From Sediminicola arcticus (lineage in GTDB: Bacteria; Bacteroidota; Bacteroidia; Flavobacteriales; Flavobacteriaceae), in contig NZ_JBEXAE010000008.1 of assembly GCF_040566695.1 (NCBI RefSeq), positions 42,352 through 106,351 on the forward strand: a stretch of DNA of 64,000 bases, written 5' to 3'. Both the position numbers and the translations under genes were made by a program. Each line of letters begins with the position of its first letter. The first letter of the stretch is position 1. This document shows positions 24,533 to 31,963 of this stretch, one piece after another. The notes beneath the pieces were generated by a model that was given only the letters and a program-made list of their open reading frames with translations, searched no databases and was not told the DNA's origin.

Positions 24533-25143
24533 TATTTTATTTTTACTGTAAATAGTTCCTCGTTTTCTAGCCTACCTGAAAGGTAGTCATTTGAAGTTAT
24601 TTTCCCTACGCCGGCAGGTGTCCCCGTAAAAATTATATCTCCCTTTTTTAGCATAAAATATTTGGATACATAGGCAATGATCTCATCTATCTTCCAAAGC
24701 ATAAAACTTGTATTCCCCTGCTGTACAATCTCTCCATTTTTAGTGAGTGAAAAATTTAAATTGTTCAAATCCGTAAAACTGGTCTTAGGCAACCAATTCC
24801 CAACCACGGCGGCACCATCAAAGCCTTTGGCCTTTTCCCAGGGCAATCCCTTTTCTTTTAGGGCAGCTTGTACATCCCTTGCCGTAAAATCTATCCCAAG
24901 GCCAACTTCGTCATAATAGGTATGGGCAAACTTTTCTTCTATATGTTTCCCTACTTTTTTGATTTTTACCAAAACTTCTACTTCATAATGCACATCTTTG
25001 GTAAATTCTGGAATATAAAAATCTTGCTCTTTAGGAAGCACCGAAGAATCGGGCTTTATAAAAACCACTGGATCCGTAGGCCTTTCATTATTCAATTCTT
25101 TAATATGGTCTGCATAATTACGACCTATACAAATAATCTTCAT
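24532..25143 (-). CDS. Fumarylacetoacetate hydrolase-family protein
   Basis: This 203-residue FAH-fold enzyme begins Met-Lys-Ile-Ile-Cys-Ile-Gly-Arg-Asn-Tyr and carries the metal-binding Glu pair (Val-His-Tyr-Glu-Val-Glu). It also has Gly-Leu-Gly-Ile-Asp-Phe-Thr-Ala-Arg-Asp and ends with Gly-Thr-Pro-Ala-Gly-Val-Gly, all typical. Small members are acylpyruvate hydrolases or oxaloacetate decarboxylase/tautomerases; which applies here is not resolved. It is first in the FAH-Hpt-cinA unit. Confidence 0.85.
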   Translation of the reverse strand: MKIICIGRNYADHIKELNNERPTDPVVFIKPDSSVLPKEQDFYIPEFTKDVHYEVEVLVKIKKVGKHIEEKFAHTYYDEVGLGIDFTARDVQAALKEKGLPWEKAKGFDGAAVVGNWLPKTSFTDLNNLNFSLTKNGEIVQQGNTSFMLWKIDEIIAYVSKYFMLKKGDIIFTGTPAGVGKITSNDYLSGRLENEELFTVKIK

Positions 25144-25228
25144 GGTCTGGTTTAGATAGTTGACACTGGGTAACTCATTTTGGAATTCTTAAAATCGGTT
25201 TTCTCCAAAATAAGAACAAAGATTGTAT

Positions 25229-26005
25229 TTACCCTAATTTATTATTGAGCTTGCTTAGTTTTATTTGTGTGAGCACCTTTTTGGTATACAAAGGGAAATC
25301 AGCATTCAGTATCCATCCAAAATACCCTGGTTCCTTTTCCAATACATCATGCACCTTTCTTCCCTTATGCTTTCCAAAAGAAAATATTTCTTTCCCATCT
25401 TCATCAAGCCCAATGAAACCGGCAAAATCAACGAATTGACGGTGGGTAGAAAACTCCGCCAATTTTTTGATGTTGTTTTCCAACTCCGGATACCTATCCA
25501 ATTGAGACAAAAGCACCTCGTATGTTGCATTGGTATCAGCTTCCGCACTATGGGCATCCGTCAGCTCCTTACCACAATAAAATTTAAAAGCAGCTGCCAG
25601 AGTTCTTTTTTCCATTTTATGAAAAATCGTCTGCACATCTACCGACACCGTATTTTTCATGTCAAAATCTATTTCAGCACGAAGCATTTCTTCTGCCAAT
25701 AAAGGGATATCAAAGCGATCAGAATTAAACCCTCCCAGATCACTGTCCTTGATCATATTATAAATGTCCTTGGACAATTCTTTAAAGGTAGGCTCATTGA
25801 CTACCTTCTCATCAGAAATACCATGAACCGCAACCACCTCTGCAGGTATTGGCATTTCTGGATTCACCAACCATGTTTTACTTTCCTTGTTCCCATTGGG
25901 ATATACTTTTAAAATAGAAATTTCTACGATTCTATCCTTGGCCACATTGATTCCTGTTGTTTCCAAATCAAAAAAACAGATGGGCCTTGTGAGGTTTAAT
26001 TGCAT
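25229..26005 (-). CDS. 3'-5' exonuclease, DnaQ/DEDD family
   Basis: This 258-residue protein has the exonuclease motifs Phe-Asp13-Leu-Glu15-Thr-Thr-Gly, Gly-Gly-Phe-Asn-Ser-Asp-Arg-Phe-Asp and His-Ser-Ala-Glu-Ala-Asp-Thr (DEDDh type). The C-terminal 70 residues (Phe-Gly-Lys-His-Lys-Gly-Lys) resemble the DUF3820-like tail of bacterial DnaQ-related enzymes. It may proofread or repair DNA. I chose the ATG at 26005 over 26026 because a perfect -7 box at 26024-26031 overlaps the upstream ATG, which therefore cannot lie in the transcript. Confidence 0.87.
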   Translation of the reverse strand: MQLNLTRPICFFDLETTGINVAKDRIVEISILKVYPNGNKESKTWLVNPEMPIPAEVVAVHGISDEKVVNEPTFKELSKDIYNMIKDSDLGGFNSDRFDIPLLAEEMLRAEIDFDMKNTVSVDVQTIFHKMEKRTLAAAFKFYCGKELTDAHSAEADTNATYEVLLSQLDRYPELENNIKKLAEFSTHRQFVDFAGFIGLDEDGKEIFSFGKHKGRKVHDVLEKEPGYFGWILNADFPLYTKKVLTQIKLSKLNNKLG

Positions 26006-26023
26006 GCCTTCATTTAATTTACA

Positions 26024-26031
26024 CAAAGATA
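26024..26031 (-). promoter_or_regulatory. -7 promoter box of the exonuclease gene
   Basis: TATCTTTG on the minus strand matches TAnnTTTG and lies 18 bases before ATG 26005, implying a very short leader. It decides the start codon of the exonuclease. Confidence 0.6.
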
Positions 26032-26102
26032 GTTTTTAGAAATACAGTAGAAAAAAATTACTGTTTTATTCGACCAATGTCCAATGTTACTAGCCCTTTC
26101 TA

Positions 26103-27341
26103 CTATAACCTGGTATTGATCACGTTGTTGAAGGCAGAACCAAAGGTATAGCTAAGGCCAACCCCAAATCTTATTTCGAAATTGGTTGCGATCTGTTTTT
26201 GCTGCAAAAGAACGTCCTCAAGGGAGGCCGAACCAGCTGGCAGGTTGATCTGGTCCTGTATAAATTTTAAATCCCCTGAAAAGCGCACGGATAGGCCTTT
26301 GAAGACACGGACAGACAAATAACTGTCCATCTCCAATCTGTTTTTGGACGAATCATTTAAAAAAGCGGATGCCGTAATTCGGGTAAAAACATTACCCCAA
26401 GGTTGTCTAAAACGCATTTCTACATTCAAGGAGTGACTAAACACGGTTTCTGTATCCTTTCCAAAAATAGTGGTTTCTAAATAATCATTGTACAAATACC
26501 CAACCTTGTAGGCAAAAACAATTTCCCTCCGCAAAACTTCGCGGTAAGGAAAAATATTGTACTCAAGAGCGGGACGCAGGTCTAGGGCACTATTCAGATT
26601 GGTATAGGTATCATGTTTGGCACCACCAAAAATTCCGGCAGACCAGTGGTCAGATAAACTACGTACCACACTTCCATTAGCAGAATACCGTTCCCTTTCA
26701 CTAGTAAACTCCTCCCCCTCACTTTTAAACCTACTGCTAAAACGGCTCATTTCCATATCGGCCCTGATGCGCCATTTTTCCGTGACTCGATCGCTTTCAA
26801 AGCCCAACTCATATCTAAATTGATTCCTACTGGCCTCACTACTTACATCCACTTCGCCCCTAACCTCAAAAAGCCAATTGTTCCAAGGATCCTCAAAATT
26901 GATATCTTGTAGGTCTGCCAATCCTTTATCATTTATAGTGTATTCTATATTATCGGCTACATCTGATACCAATACAAACTTTAGGATTCCGGCCTTAATA
27001 TTTTTAACCAATCCTTTTCGCACTTCGTCAGAAGACATGTTAACGTTTGTGTCATAGGATAGTTTATTTTCCAATTCCGAAAAACTGCCCTCCCCTGTAA
27101 ACTCCAATTTGTAAGTGCGTCCACCACTAGCATTAGCAATATCGTAAATAAACAATTTTACATTGGCCAGACCTTGGTCTCTGACATGACTTACAAAATT
27201 AATTTCTTGTTGAACATACCTCTGGTCACAGTTACAATCGAGAAACATCTTTATTGACTCATTTTGGGAAAAAGCAGTTAATGAAAGAAATAATAAAATG
27301 AAAAAGCAAAGCCCTTTCAGTATCGAGAAACGAAAAATCAT
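26103..27341 (-). CDS. Outer-membrane beta-barrel protein, unknown
   Basis: This 412-residue protein has a signal peptide (cut near Ala-Phe-Ser-Gln, residue 26) and an N-terminal soluble domain with Asp-Cys-Asn-Cys-Asp. From about residue 160 onward there are repeating amphipathic beta strands with aromatic belts, ending Arg-Leu. The pattern (for example Arg-Phe-Gly-Val-Gly-Leu-Ser-Tyr-Thr-Phe-Gly) fits an outer-membrane barrel. No specific family was recognised and the cargo is unknown. It may follow the upstream E2 gene only loosely: a strong terminator lies between. Confidence 0.7.
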   Translation of the reverse strand: MIFRFSILKGLCFFILLFLSLTAFSQNESIKMFLDCNCDQRYVQQEINFVSHVRDQGLANVKLFIYDIANASGGRTYKLEFTGEGSFSELENKLSYDTNVNMSSDEVRKGLVKNIKAGILKFVLVSDVADNIEYTINDKGLADLQDINFEDPWNNWLFEVRGEVDVSSEASRNQFRYELGFESDRVTEKWRIRADMEMSRFSSRFKSEGEEFTSERERYSANGSVVRSLSDHWSAGIFGGAKHDTYTNLNSALDLRPALEYNIFPYREVLRREIVFAYKVGYLYNDYLETTIFGKDTETVFSHSLNVEMRFRQPWGNVFTRITASAFLNDSSKNRLEMDSYLSVRVFKGLSVRFSGDLKFIQDQINLPAGSASLEDVLLQQKQIATNFEIRFGVGLSYTFGSAFNNVINTRL

Positions 27342-27527
27342 AAAAGTAAGGGTCTATTTTGATTAGGGGTTAAAGGTAGGGGTTGACATTTCTAATAACT
27401 AAGATCGCGGCACCAAAGCCCTAAAGAGCGGTGTTAAATATTTCAAAAAATAAGAGATTACAATAAAAATACTTCATTGATTAAGCTCATCAATATGGGC
27501 ATTTTTAGTCTTTTACATTATAAAAAT

Positions 27528-27559
27528 AAAAAATGCCCCGAACTATCGGGGCATTTTTT
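27528..27559. terminator. Strong bidirectional terminator after the E2 gene
   Basis: AAAAAATGCCCCGA pairs perfectly with TCGGGGCATTTTTT over a 4-base loop, 21 bases past the E2 stop codon on the minus strand. Confidence 0.85.
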
Positions 27560-27579
27560 ATATCTACTATTTAGGACTA

Positions 27580-28926
27580 CTACACCTCTCTATTAACATC
27601 CCAAGCTTCCAAATAATCGGCCACGGCCTTAACGAACATACCTCCCAAGGCACCGTTTACTACCCTGTGGTCATAGCTATGTGAAAGATACATCTTACTC
27701 CTGATTCCTATTAGGTCTCCTTCTGGAGTTTCAATGACGGAAGGTATCTTACGAATTGCACCTAATGCCATAATACCTACCTGAGGTTGATTTATAATGG
27801 GTGTTCCGAAAACACTTCCAAAAGTACCCACATTAGTTACCGTATATGTGCCTTCCTTGATTTCATCTGGTTTTAAAGCGTTGTTTCTGGCCCTATTAGC
27901 CAAATCGTTTACGGCCTTCGCCATCCCTACCAAATTTAATTGGTCTGCATTTTTTATTACAGGAACTATGAGATTCCCATCGGGCAAGGCAGCCGCCATT
28001 CCCAAATTGATGTTTTTCTTTTTGATAATAGTGTCCCCATCCAACGAAATATTCATCATTGGATATTTTTTTAGCGCCTTAGCTATGGCTTCCATGAAGA
28101 TTGGGGTAAACGTGAGTTTCTCTCCTTCTCTTTTTTCGAAGGCGTTTTTCATTTTATTTCTCCAGTTCACGACGTTGGTTACATCTACTTCCACAAAACT
28201 TTGAACATGAGCCGAGGTAGAAATACTTGCAGTCATATATTGGGCAATAAGCTTGCTCATGCGAGACATTGGAATTACTTCATCTCCACTTCCCACATGA
28301 ACAGGAACGGCTTTAGGTTTTTCTTCAGTCATTATAGCTACAGCCGGTTGATCTTGTTTTACCGTTGTAGGTTGCGGAGCCGAAACAGCAGATTGTTTAC
28401 CTGATGTCCTATTCTCCACATACTCCAAAATATCATTCTTAGTGACCCTGTTATCCTTGCCAGTACCATTAATAGTATCCAATTCAGCAATGGAAATACC
28501 CTCTTGTTTAGCGATGTTTTTCACCAGAGGAGAGTAAAATTTATCAGACTCATCAAACCCCATAACAGGAGTAGCTGCAGTTTCTTTTGCACCTACCATA
28601 TTATCTTCCAATTCCGTTACCGCTTCTTGGGGCACTTCTTCCTCCTCCTTGGTAACTGATCCATCTTTATCTACTGGGCTGTCCCCACCTATCTCTATAA
28701 TGGCCACAGTTTGCCCTACTTTGATCACATCATCTATATTGAACAATTTCTCCACCAAAACACCATCTACTTCACTAGGAACTTCAGAATCTACTTTATC
28801 GGTAGCTATCTCAAAAATGGCTTCATCCATTTCAATGGTGTCACCAACTTCCTTTAACCATGAGGTCAGGGTTGCTTCTGCAACACTTTCGCCCATCTGC
28901 GGCAATTTTAATTCGAATCTTGACAT
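27580..28926 (-). CDS. 2-oxo acid dehydrogenase E2 (dihydrolipoyl acyltransferase)
   Basis: This 448-residue E2 has a lipoyl domain with the modified lysine Lys44 in Ala-Thr-Asp-Lys-Val-Asp-Ser. A linker, an E3-binding domain (about 130-170, Ser-Pro-Leu-Val-Lys) and the catalytic domain follow. The active-site motif reads Tyr-Asp-His420-Arg-Val-Val-Asn-Gly; many E2 enzymes have Asp where Asn424 sits. It is closest in layout to branched-chain or mixed-substrate E2, but which 2-oxo acid is used cannot be stated. No E1 or E3 gene is in the window. A TATTTTTG -7 box lies about 40 bases upstream. Confidence 0.87.
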   Translation of the reverse strand: MSRFELKLPQMGESVAEATLTSWLKEVGDTIEMDEAIFEIATDKVDSEVPSEVDGVLVEKLFNIDDVIKVGQTVAIIEIGGDSPVDKDGSVTKEEEEVPQEAVTELEDNMVGAKETAATPVMGFDESDKFYSPLVKNIAKQEGISIAELDTINGTGKDNRVTKNDILEYVENRTSGKQSAVSAPQPTTVKQDQPAVAIMTEEKPKAVPVHVGSGDEVIPMSRMSKLIAQYMTASISTSAHVQSFVEVDVTNVVNWRNKMKNAFEKREGEKLTFTPIFMEAIAKALKKYPMMNISLDGDTIIKKKNINLGMAAALPDGNLIVPVIKNADQLNLVGMAKAVNDLANRARNNALKPDEIKEGTYTVTNVGTFGSVFGTPIINQPQVGIMALGAIRKIPSVIETPEGDLIGIRSKMYLSHSYDHRVVNGALGGMFVKAVADYLEAWDVNREV

Positions 28927-28963
28927 ATTGATAGTTTGTATGCTTTTTTGGTTTAATAATTTG

Positions 28964-28971
28964 CAAAAATA
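28964..28971 (-). promoter_or_regulatory. -7 promoter box of the E2 gene
   Basis: TATTTTTG on the minus strand matches TAnnTTTG, 38 bases before the E2 start. No TTG is seen at the -33 distance. Confidence 0.4.
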
Positions 28972-29021
28972 CTAAAAAAAAGACCTTATAATTATATTAA
29001 TCCTATTTTTTAGTTTAATTC

Positions 29022-29642
29022 CTAGGATGATTTTAACGAATTCTCAAAGGGAATTCGGTTTATTATACTTCTACCTAAAGTGACCTCATCGGCATATTCC
29101 AATTCATCACCCACAGCGATACCCCTGGCAATGGTAGAGGTTTTTACCTCTGCGCCTTCTAACTGTTTATAAATATAAAAATTGGTGGTATCACCTTCCA
29201 TAGTTGAACTCAGCGCAAAAATCAATTCCTTTATAATACCCTCTTTCACCTTAGTCAACAAAGATGAAATGGTCAAATTCTGTGGACCTATCCCCTCCAT
29301 TGGAGAGATCTTACCTCCCAAAACATGATAGAGTCCTTTATATTGCCCTGTGTTCTCTATAGCCATGACATCCCTAATATCTTCTACCACGCAGACCAAG
29401 CTTTCATCCCTTTTTGGATTGGCACAAATCTCACACAAAGCAACATCGGAAATATTATGGCAATTGGAACAAAACTTGATATTATTCCTTACATGCTGAA
29501 GGGATGAAGTAAGTCTTAAAGTCTGTTCGCTAGGTTGCTTTAACATATGCAGCACAAGTCGCAATGCCGTCCGTTTGCCAATGCCTGGCAATTGTGACAT
29601 TTCATAAACTGCATTTTCCAATAGTTTAGAAGAAAATTCCAT
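29022..29642 (-). CDS. recR: Recombination mediator RecR
   Basis: RecR works with RecF and RecO to load RecA at gaps. The 206 residues include a helix-hairpin-helix start (Leu-Pro-Gly-Ile-Gly-Lys-Arg-Thr-Ala), a four-cysteine zinc finger (Cys58, Cys61, Cys70, Cys73) and a Toprim domain with Val-Val-Glu-Asp-Ile-Arg-Asp and Gly-Gly-Lys-Ile-Ser-Pro. The length is normal. It is divergent from the symporter gene, 67 bases apart, with a TAATTTTG -7 box at 29648-29655. Confidence 0.95.
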   Translation of the reverse strand: MEFSSKLLENAVYEMSQLPGIGKRTALRLVLHMLKQPSEQTLRLTSSLQHVRNNIKFCSNCHNISDVALCEICANPKRDESLVCVVEDIRDVMAIENTGQYKGLYHVLGGKISPMEGIGPQNLTISSLLTKVKEGIIKELIFALSSTMEGDTTNFYIYKQLEGAEVKTSTIARGIAVGDELEYADEVTLGRSIINRIPFENSLKSS

Positions 29643-29647
29643 AGTTG

Positions 29648-29655
29648 CAAAATTA
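29648..29655 (-). promoter_or_regulatory. -7 promoter box of recR
   Basis: TAATTTTG on the minus strand matches TAnnTTTG, 5 bases before the recR ATG, implying an almost leaderless transcript. Confidence 0.4.
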
Positions 29656-29709
29656 CGATTTTAGATTTATGTTTTATCTTTTTGTACTTTGCGATGTAAA
29701 TTTATTTTT

Positions 29710-31173
29710 ATGACCGCCACGCATATCCTGCTCCTTATAGGGTGTTATTTTTTGTTGCTTTTATTCATCTCCTTCCTTACCGGAAAAAATGATTCCAACA
29801 ACGATTTTTTTAAAGCGGGTAAACAATCGCCTTGGTTTCTAGTGGCTTTTGGAATGGTAGGAGCCTCCTTATCAGGAGTTACCTTTATTTCTGTTCCGGG
29901 TTGGGTTGAAGCGTCACAGTTTAGCTATATGCAAGTGGTATTTGGATATCTGGTGGGGTATTTTGTGATTGCGTATGTACTACTCCCCATTTATTACCGA
30001 CTCAACGTCACCTCCATCTATGAATATTTGGGACAGCGGTTTGGACAAGTGAGCTATAAAACTGGGGCGTTCTTTTTCTTTATCTCTAGGGTGCTAGGAT
30101 CGGCATTCCGACTATTTTTGGTAGCCATAGTGTTACAGCAGTTTGTTTTTGACAAGCTGAACGTTCCTTTTGAAGTTACCGTAATACTATCCATCCTCTT
30201 AATCTGGATATATACTTTTAGGGGCGGCATTAAAACCATTGTTTGGACAGACACCTTACAGACCTTATTTATGCTGGTTTCCGTAGGATTGTGCATCTAT
30301 TTTATAAATCAAGAAATGGGTTGGACTTTTTCGGAATTCTTGGCTTCGGAAGAATTAAAACAATACAATAAAATATTCTTTACAGATTCCCTTTTTAATA
30401 AAACACACTTCGTAAAATCGTTCATTGGCGGTATGTTCATTACCATCTGCATGACGGGTCTAGATCAGGATATGATGCAAAAGAACCTTACTTGCAAATC
30501 TTTAAAGGACGCACAGAAGAATATGATCTCCTTCACCGTGGTCCTTGTGGTCGTCAACTTTATCTTTTTGCTTTTAGGAGCCCTACTTTTTATATACGCA
30601 GCCAAATTTAATATCGCTATCCCTTTGATGGACGGGTCTCCAAAGTCCGACTTACTATTCCCGGAAATAGCACTTAACAGTGGTTTGGGAATTACTGTGG
30701 CGGTCACTTTTATGCTAGGACTTATTGCCGCGGCATATAGCAGTGCCGATAGTGCTCTGACTGCTTTAACCACCTCTTTCTGTGTAGATTTTTTGAATAT
30801 TGAAAAGCGGCCAGAAGCTGTTCAAAAAAGCATCCGAAAGAAAACGCATATAGGCATGAGCATTCTTTTGATCATAGTAATCATAATTTTTAAATATATT
30901 CTTGACAAAAATGTTATTGATGGCCTGCTTACAGTAGCTACCTACACATACGGTCCTCTCTTGGGCTTATTCGCTTTTGGGATCTTCACCAAATACAAAA
31001 TCAATGATCAATATGTTTGGATGGTAGCAATGGCATCGGTTCTGATCATTGTTGGAATCGCCAATATCCCTATGGAATATTTGGGTGGTTATGAGGTAGG
31101 CTATGAGCTACTACCCATTAATGGATTATTGACATTTACAGGATTGTGGTTGATCCGGATTAAGGGTAAATAG
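29710..31173 (+). CDS. Sodium:solute symporter family transporter
   Basis: This 487-residue protein has about thirteen hydrophobic segments typical of the SSS family, with Leu-Ser-Gly-Val-Thr-Phe-Ile near residue 60 and Ala-Tyr-Ser-Ser-Ala-Asp-Ser-Ala-Leu-Thr-Ala-Leu-Thr in segment 8, the sodium-site region. The solute is not predictable. I start at ATG 29710: the longer in-frame TTG at 29689 would lie in the probable promoter and adds only seven polar residues. Confidence 0.87.
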   Translation: MTATHILLLIGCYFLLLLFISFLTGKNDSNNDFFKAGKQSPWFLVAFGMVGASLSGVTFISVPGWVEASQFSYMQVVFGYLVGYFVIAYVLLPIYYRLNVTSIYEYLGQRFGQVSYKTGAFFFFISRVLGSAFRLFLVAIVLQQFVFDKLNVPFEVTVILSILLIWIYTFRGGIKTIVWTDTLQTLFMLVSVGLCIYFINQEMGWTFSEFLASEELKQYNKIFFTDSLFNKTHFVKSFIGGMFITICMTGLDQDMMQKNLTCKSLKDAQKNMISFTVVLVVVNFIFLLLGALLFIYAAKFNIAIPLMDGSPKSDLLFPEIALNSGLGITVAVTFMLGLIAAAYSSADSALTALTTSFCVDFLNIEKRPEAVQKSIRKKTHIGMSILLIIVIIIFKYILDKNVIDGLLTVATYTYGPLLGLFAFGIFTKYKINDQYVWMVAMASVLIIVGIANIPMEYLGGYEVGYELLPINGLLTFTGLWLIRIKGK

Positions 31174-31180
31174 GAAATAC

Positions 31181-31540
31181 TTAATATTGCCCTGTTCCCA
31201 AAAGTACCAGAGTGCAGGCTACCTCCACTTTAATACCTGCTTTTTTCAAAAGGTCATATAGTTCTGGGTTTTCAGTACCGGGATTAAAAATGACCCGTTT
31301 AGGGGACAAGTTCAAAATGGCATCATAGTAAGAAACCTGTCTTTCTGCTCCTATATAAAGGGTTATGGTGTGTATATCTTTCATCTCTTTAAGATCGGTC
31401 TTTACGGAAACCGAATCGATTTGTCCTTCTTTCAACCCAAAGGCTTCCGTTTCAATATGGTTGACTAATAAGCGTTTCACGGCCAAATAACTGTACCTAT
31501 TTGCTTTAAGTGATGCGCCAAAAACTAGTGTTTTCTTCAT
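31181..31540 (-). CDS. CoA-binding domain protein
   Basis: This 119-residue, single-domain Rossmann-like protein begins Val-Phe-Gly-Ala-Ser-Leu-Lys-Ala-Asn-Arg-Tyr-Ser and contains Phe-Asn-Pro-Gly-Thr-Glu-Asn-Pro-Glu, as in CoA_binding_2 proteins of the YccU type. Binding of CoA or an acyl-CoA is inferred from the family; no reaction is known. It converges on the symporter gene with 7 bases between stops. Confidence 0.82.
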   Translation of the reverse strand: MKKTLVFGASLKANRYSYLAVKRLLVNHIETEAFGLKEGQIDSVSVKTDLKEMKDIHTITLYIGAERQVSYYDAILNLSPKRVIFNPGTENPELYDLLKKAGIKVEVACTLVLLGTGQY

Positions 31541-31626
31541 ATGTTAATGTCACTGTTAAATAATGTTAAGAACACCTTAGTTCACATTAATTTTTCGTCT
31601 CTTAAGGCAAACGAATTGAAAATTCA

Positions 31627-31722
31627 AGGTATTGATAAGGCTATATATTTATTATTAATGGTTAGTGTTTAGTATACCTTATCAATGAAAAAGCCCGGAG
31701 AAACTGCTTCGGGCTTTCTTTT
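31627..31722 (+). ncRNA. Candidate small RNA with its own terminator
   Basis: ATTGATAAGG (31631-31640) is the exact reverse complement of CCTTATCAAT (31677-31686), with TATA on the inner side of each arm. A hairpin AAAGCCCG/CGGGCTTT with a T-rich tail follows directly. Neither adjacent gene ends here: the symporter stops 450 bases earlier and the CoA-binding gene reads away. A short structured transcript is an inference. Confidence 0.35.
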
Positions 31723-31724
31723 TT
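31690..31724 (+). terminator. Orphan rho-independent terminator
   Basis: AAAGCCCG and CGGGCTTT form a stem around a 12-base loop followed by CTTTTTT. It lies far from any plus-strand stop codon. Confidence 0.65.
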
Positions 31725-31963
31725 ACGACCTAATCCCATATCCCCAAATTGCACCTCAAAAGTACTCCATTCCAAATCAATTTAACAATCATCTTGCCAT
31801 TTCGCCAAAAGACGATCGATGTTAAAATTTTTTTATAATACCCATCCTTGGCTTCCTTCACAATCACTTTTCATGTTAAAGTAATAAAAGGCACCTGATT
31901 TTTGTAACATTTAAAATTTTGGCTCGTCTTTTATATATCAATCATCAATAAACGAACAATCAC

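Larger units (their letters stand above)
31541..31963. other. Long intergenic region with a structured, terminated element
   Basis: No protein gene is seen. It contains a 10-base perfect inverted repeat (31631-31640 and 31677-31686) immediately followed by a terminator hairpin (31690-31717). The right-hand 240 bases should hold the promoter of the TonB-dependent receptor gene. Confidence 0.5.

Noticed and set aside
29689..29709. TTG start for the sodium:solute symporter
   Set aside because: It lies in the short divergent promoter region and adds a polar segment before a normal membrane start at ATG 29710.
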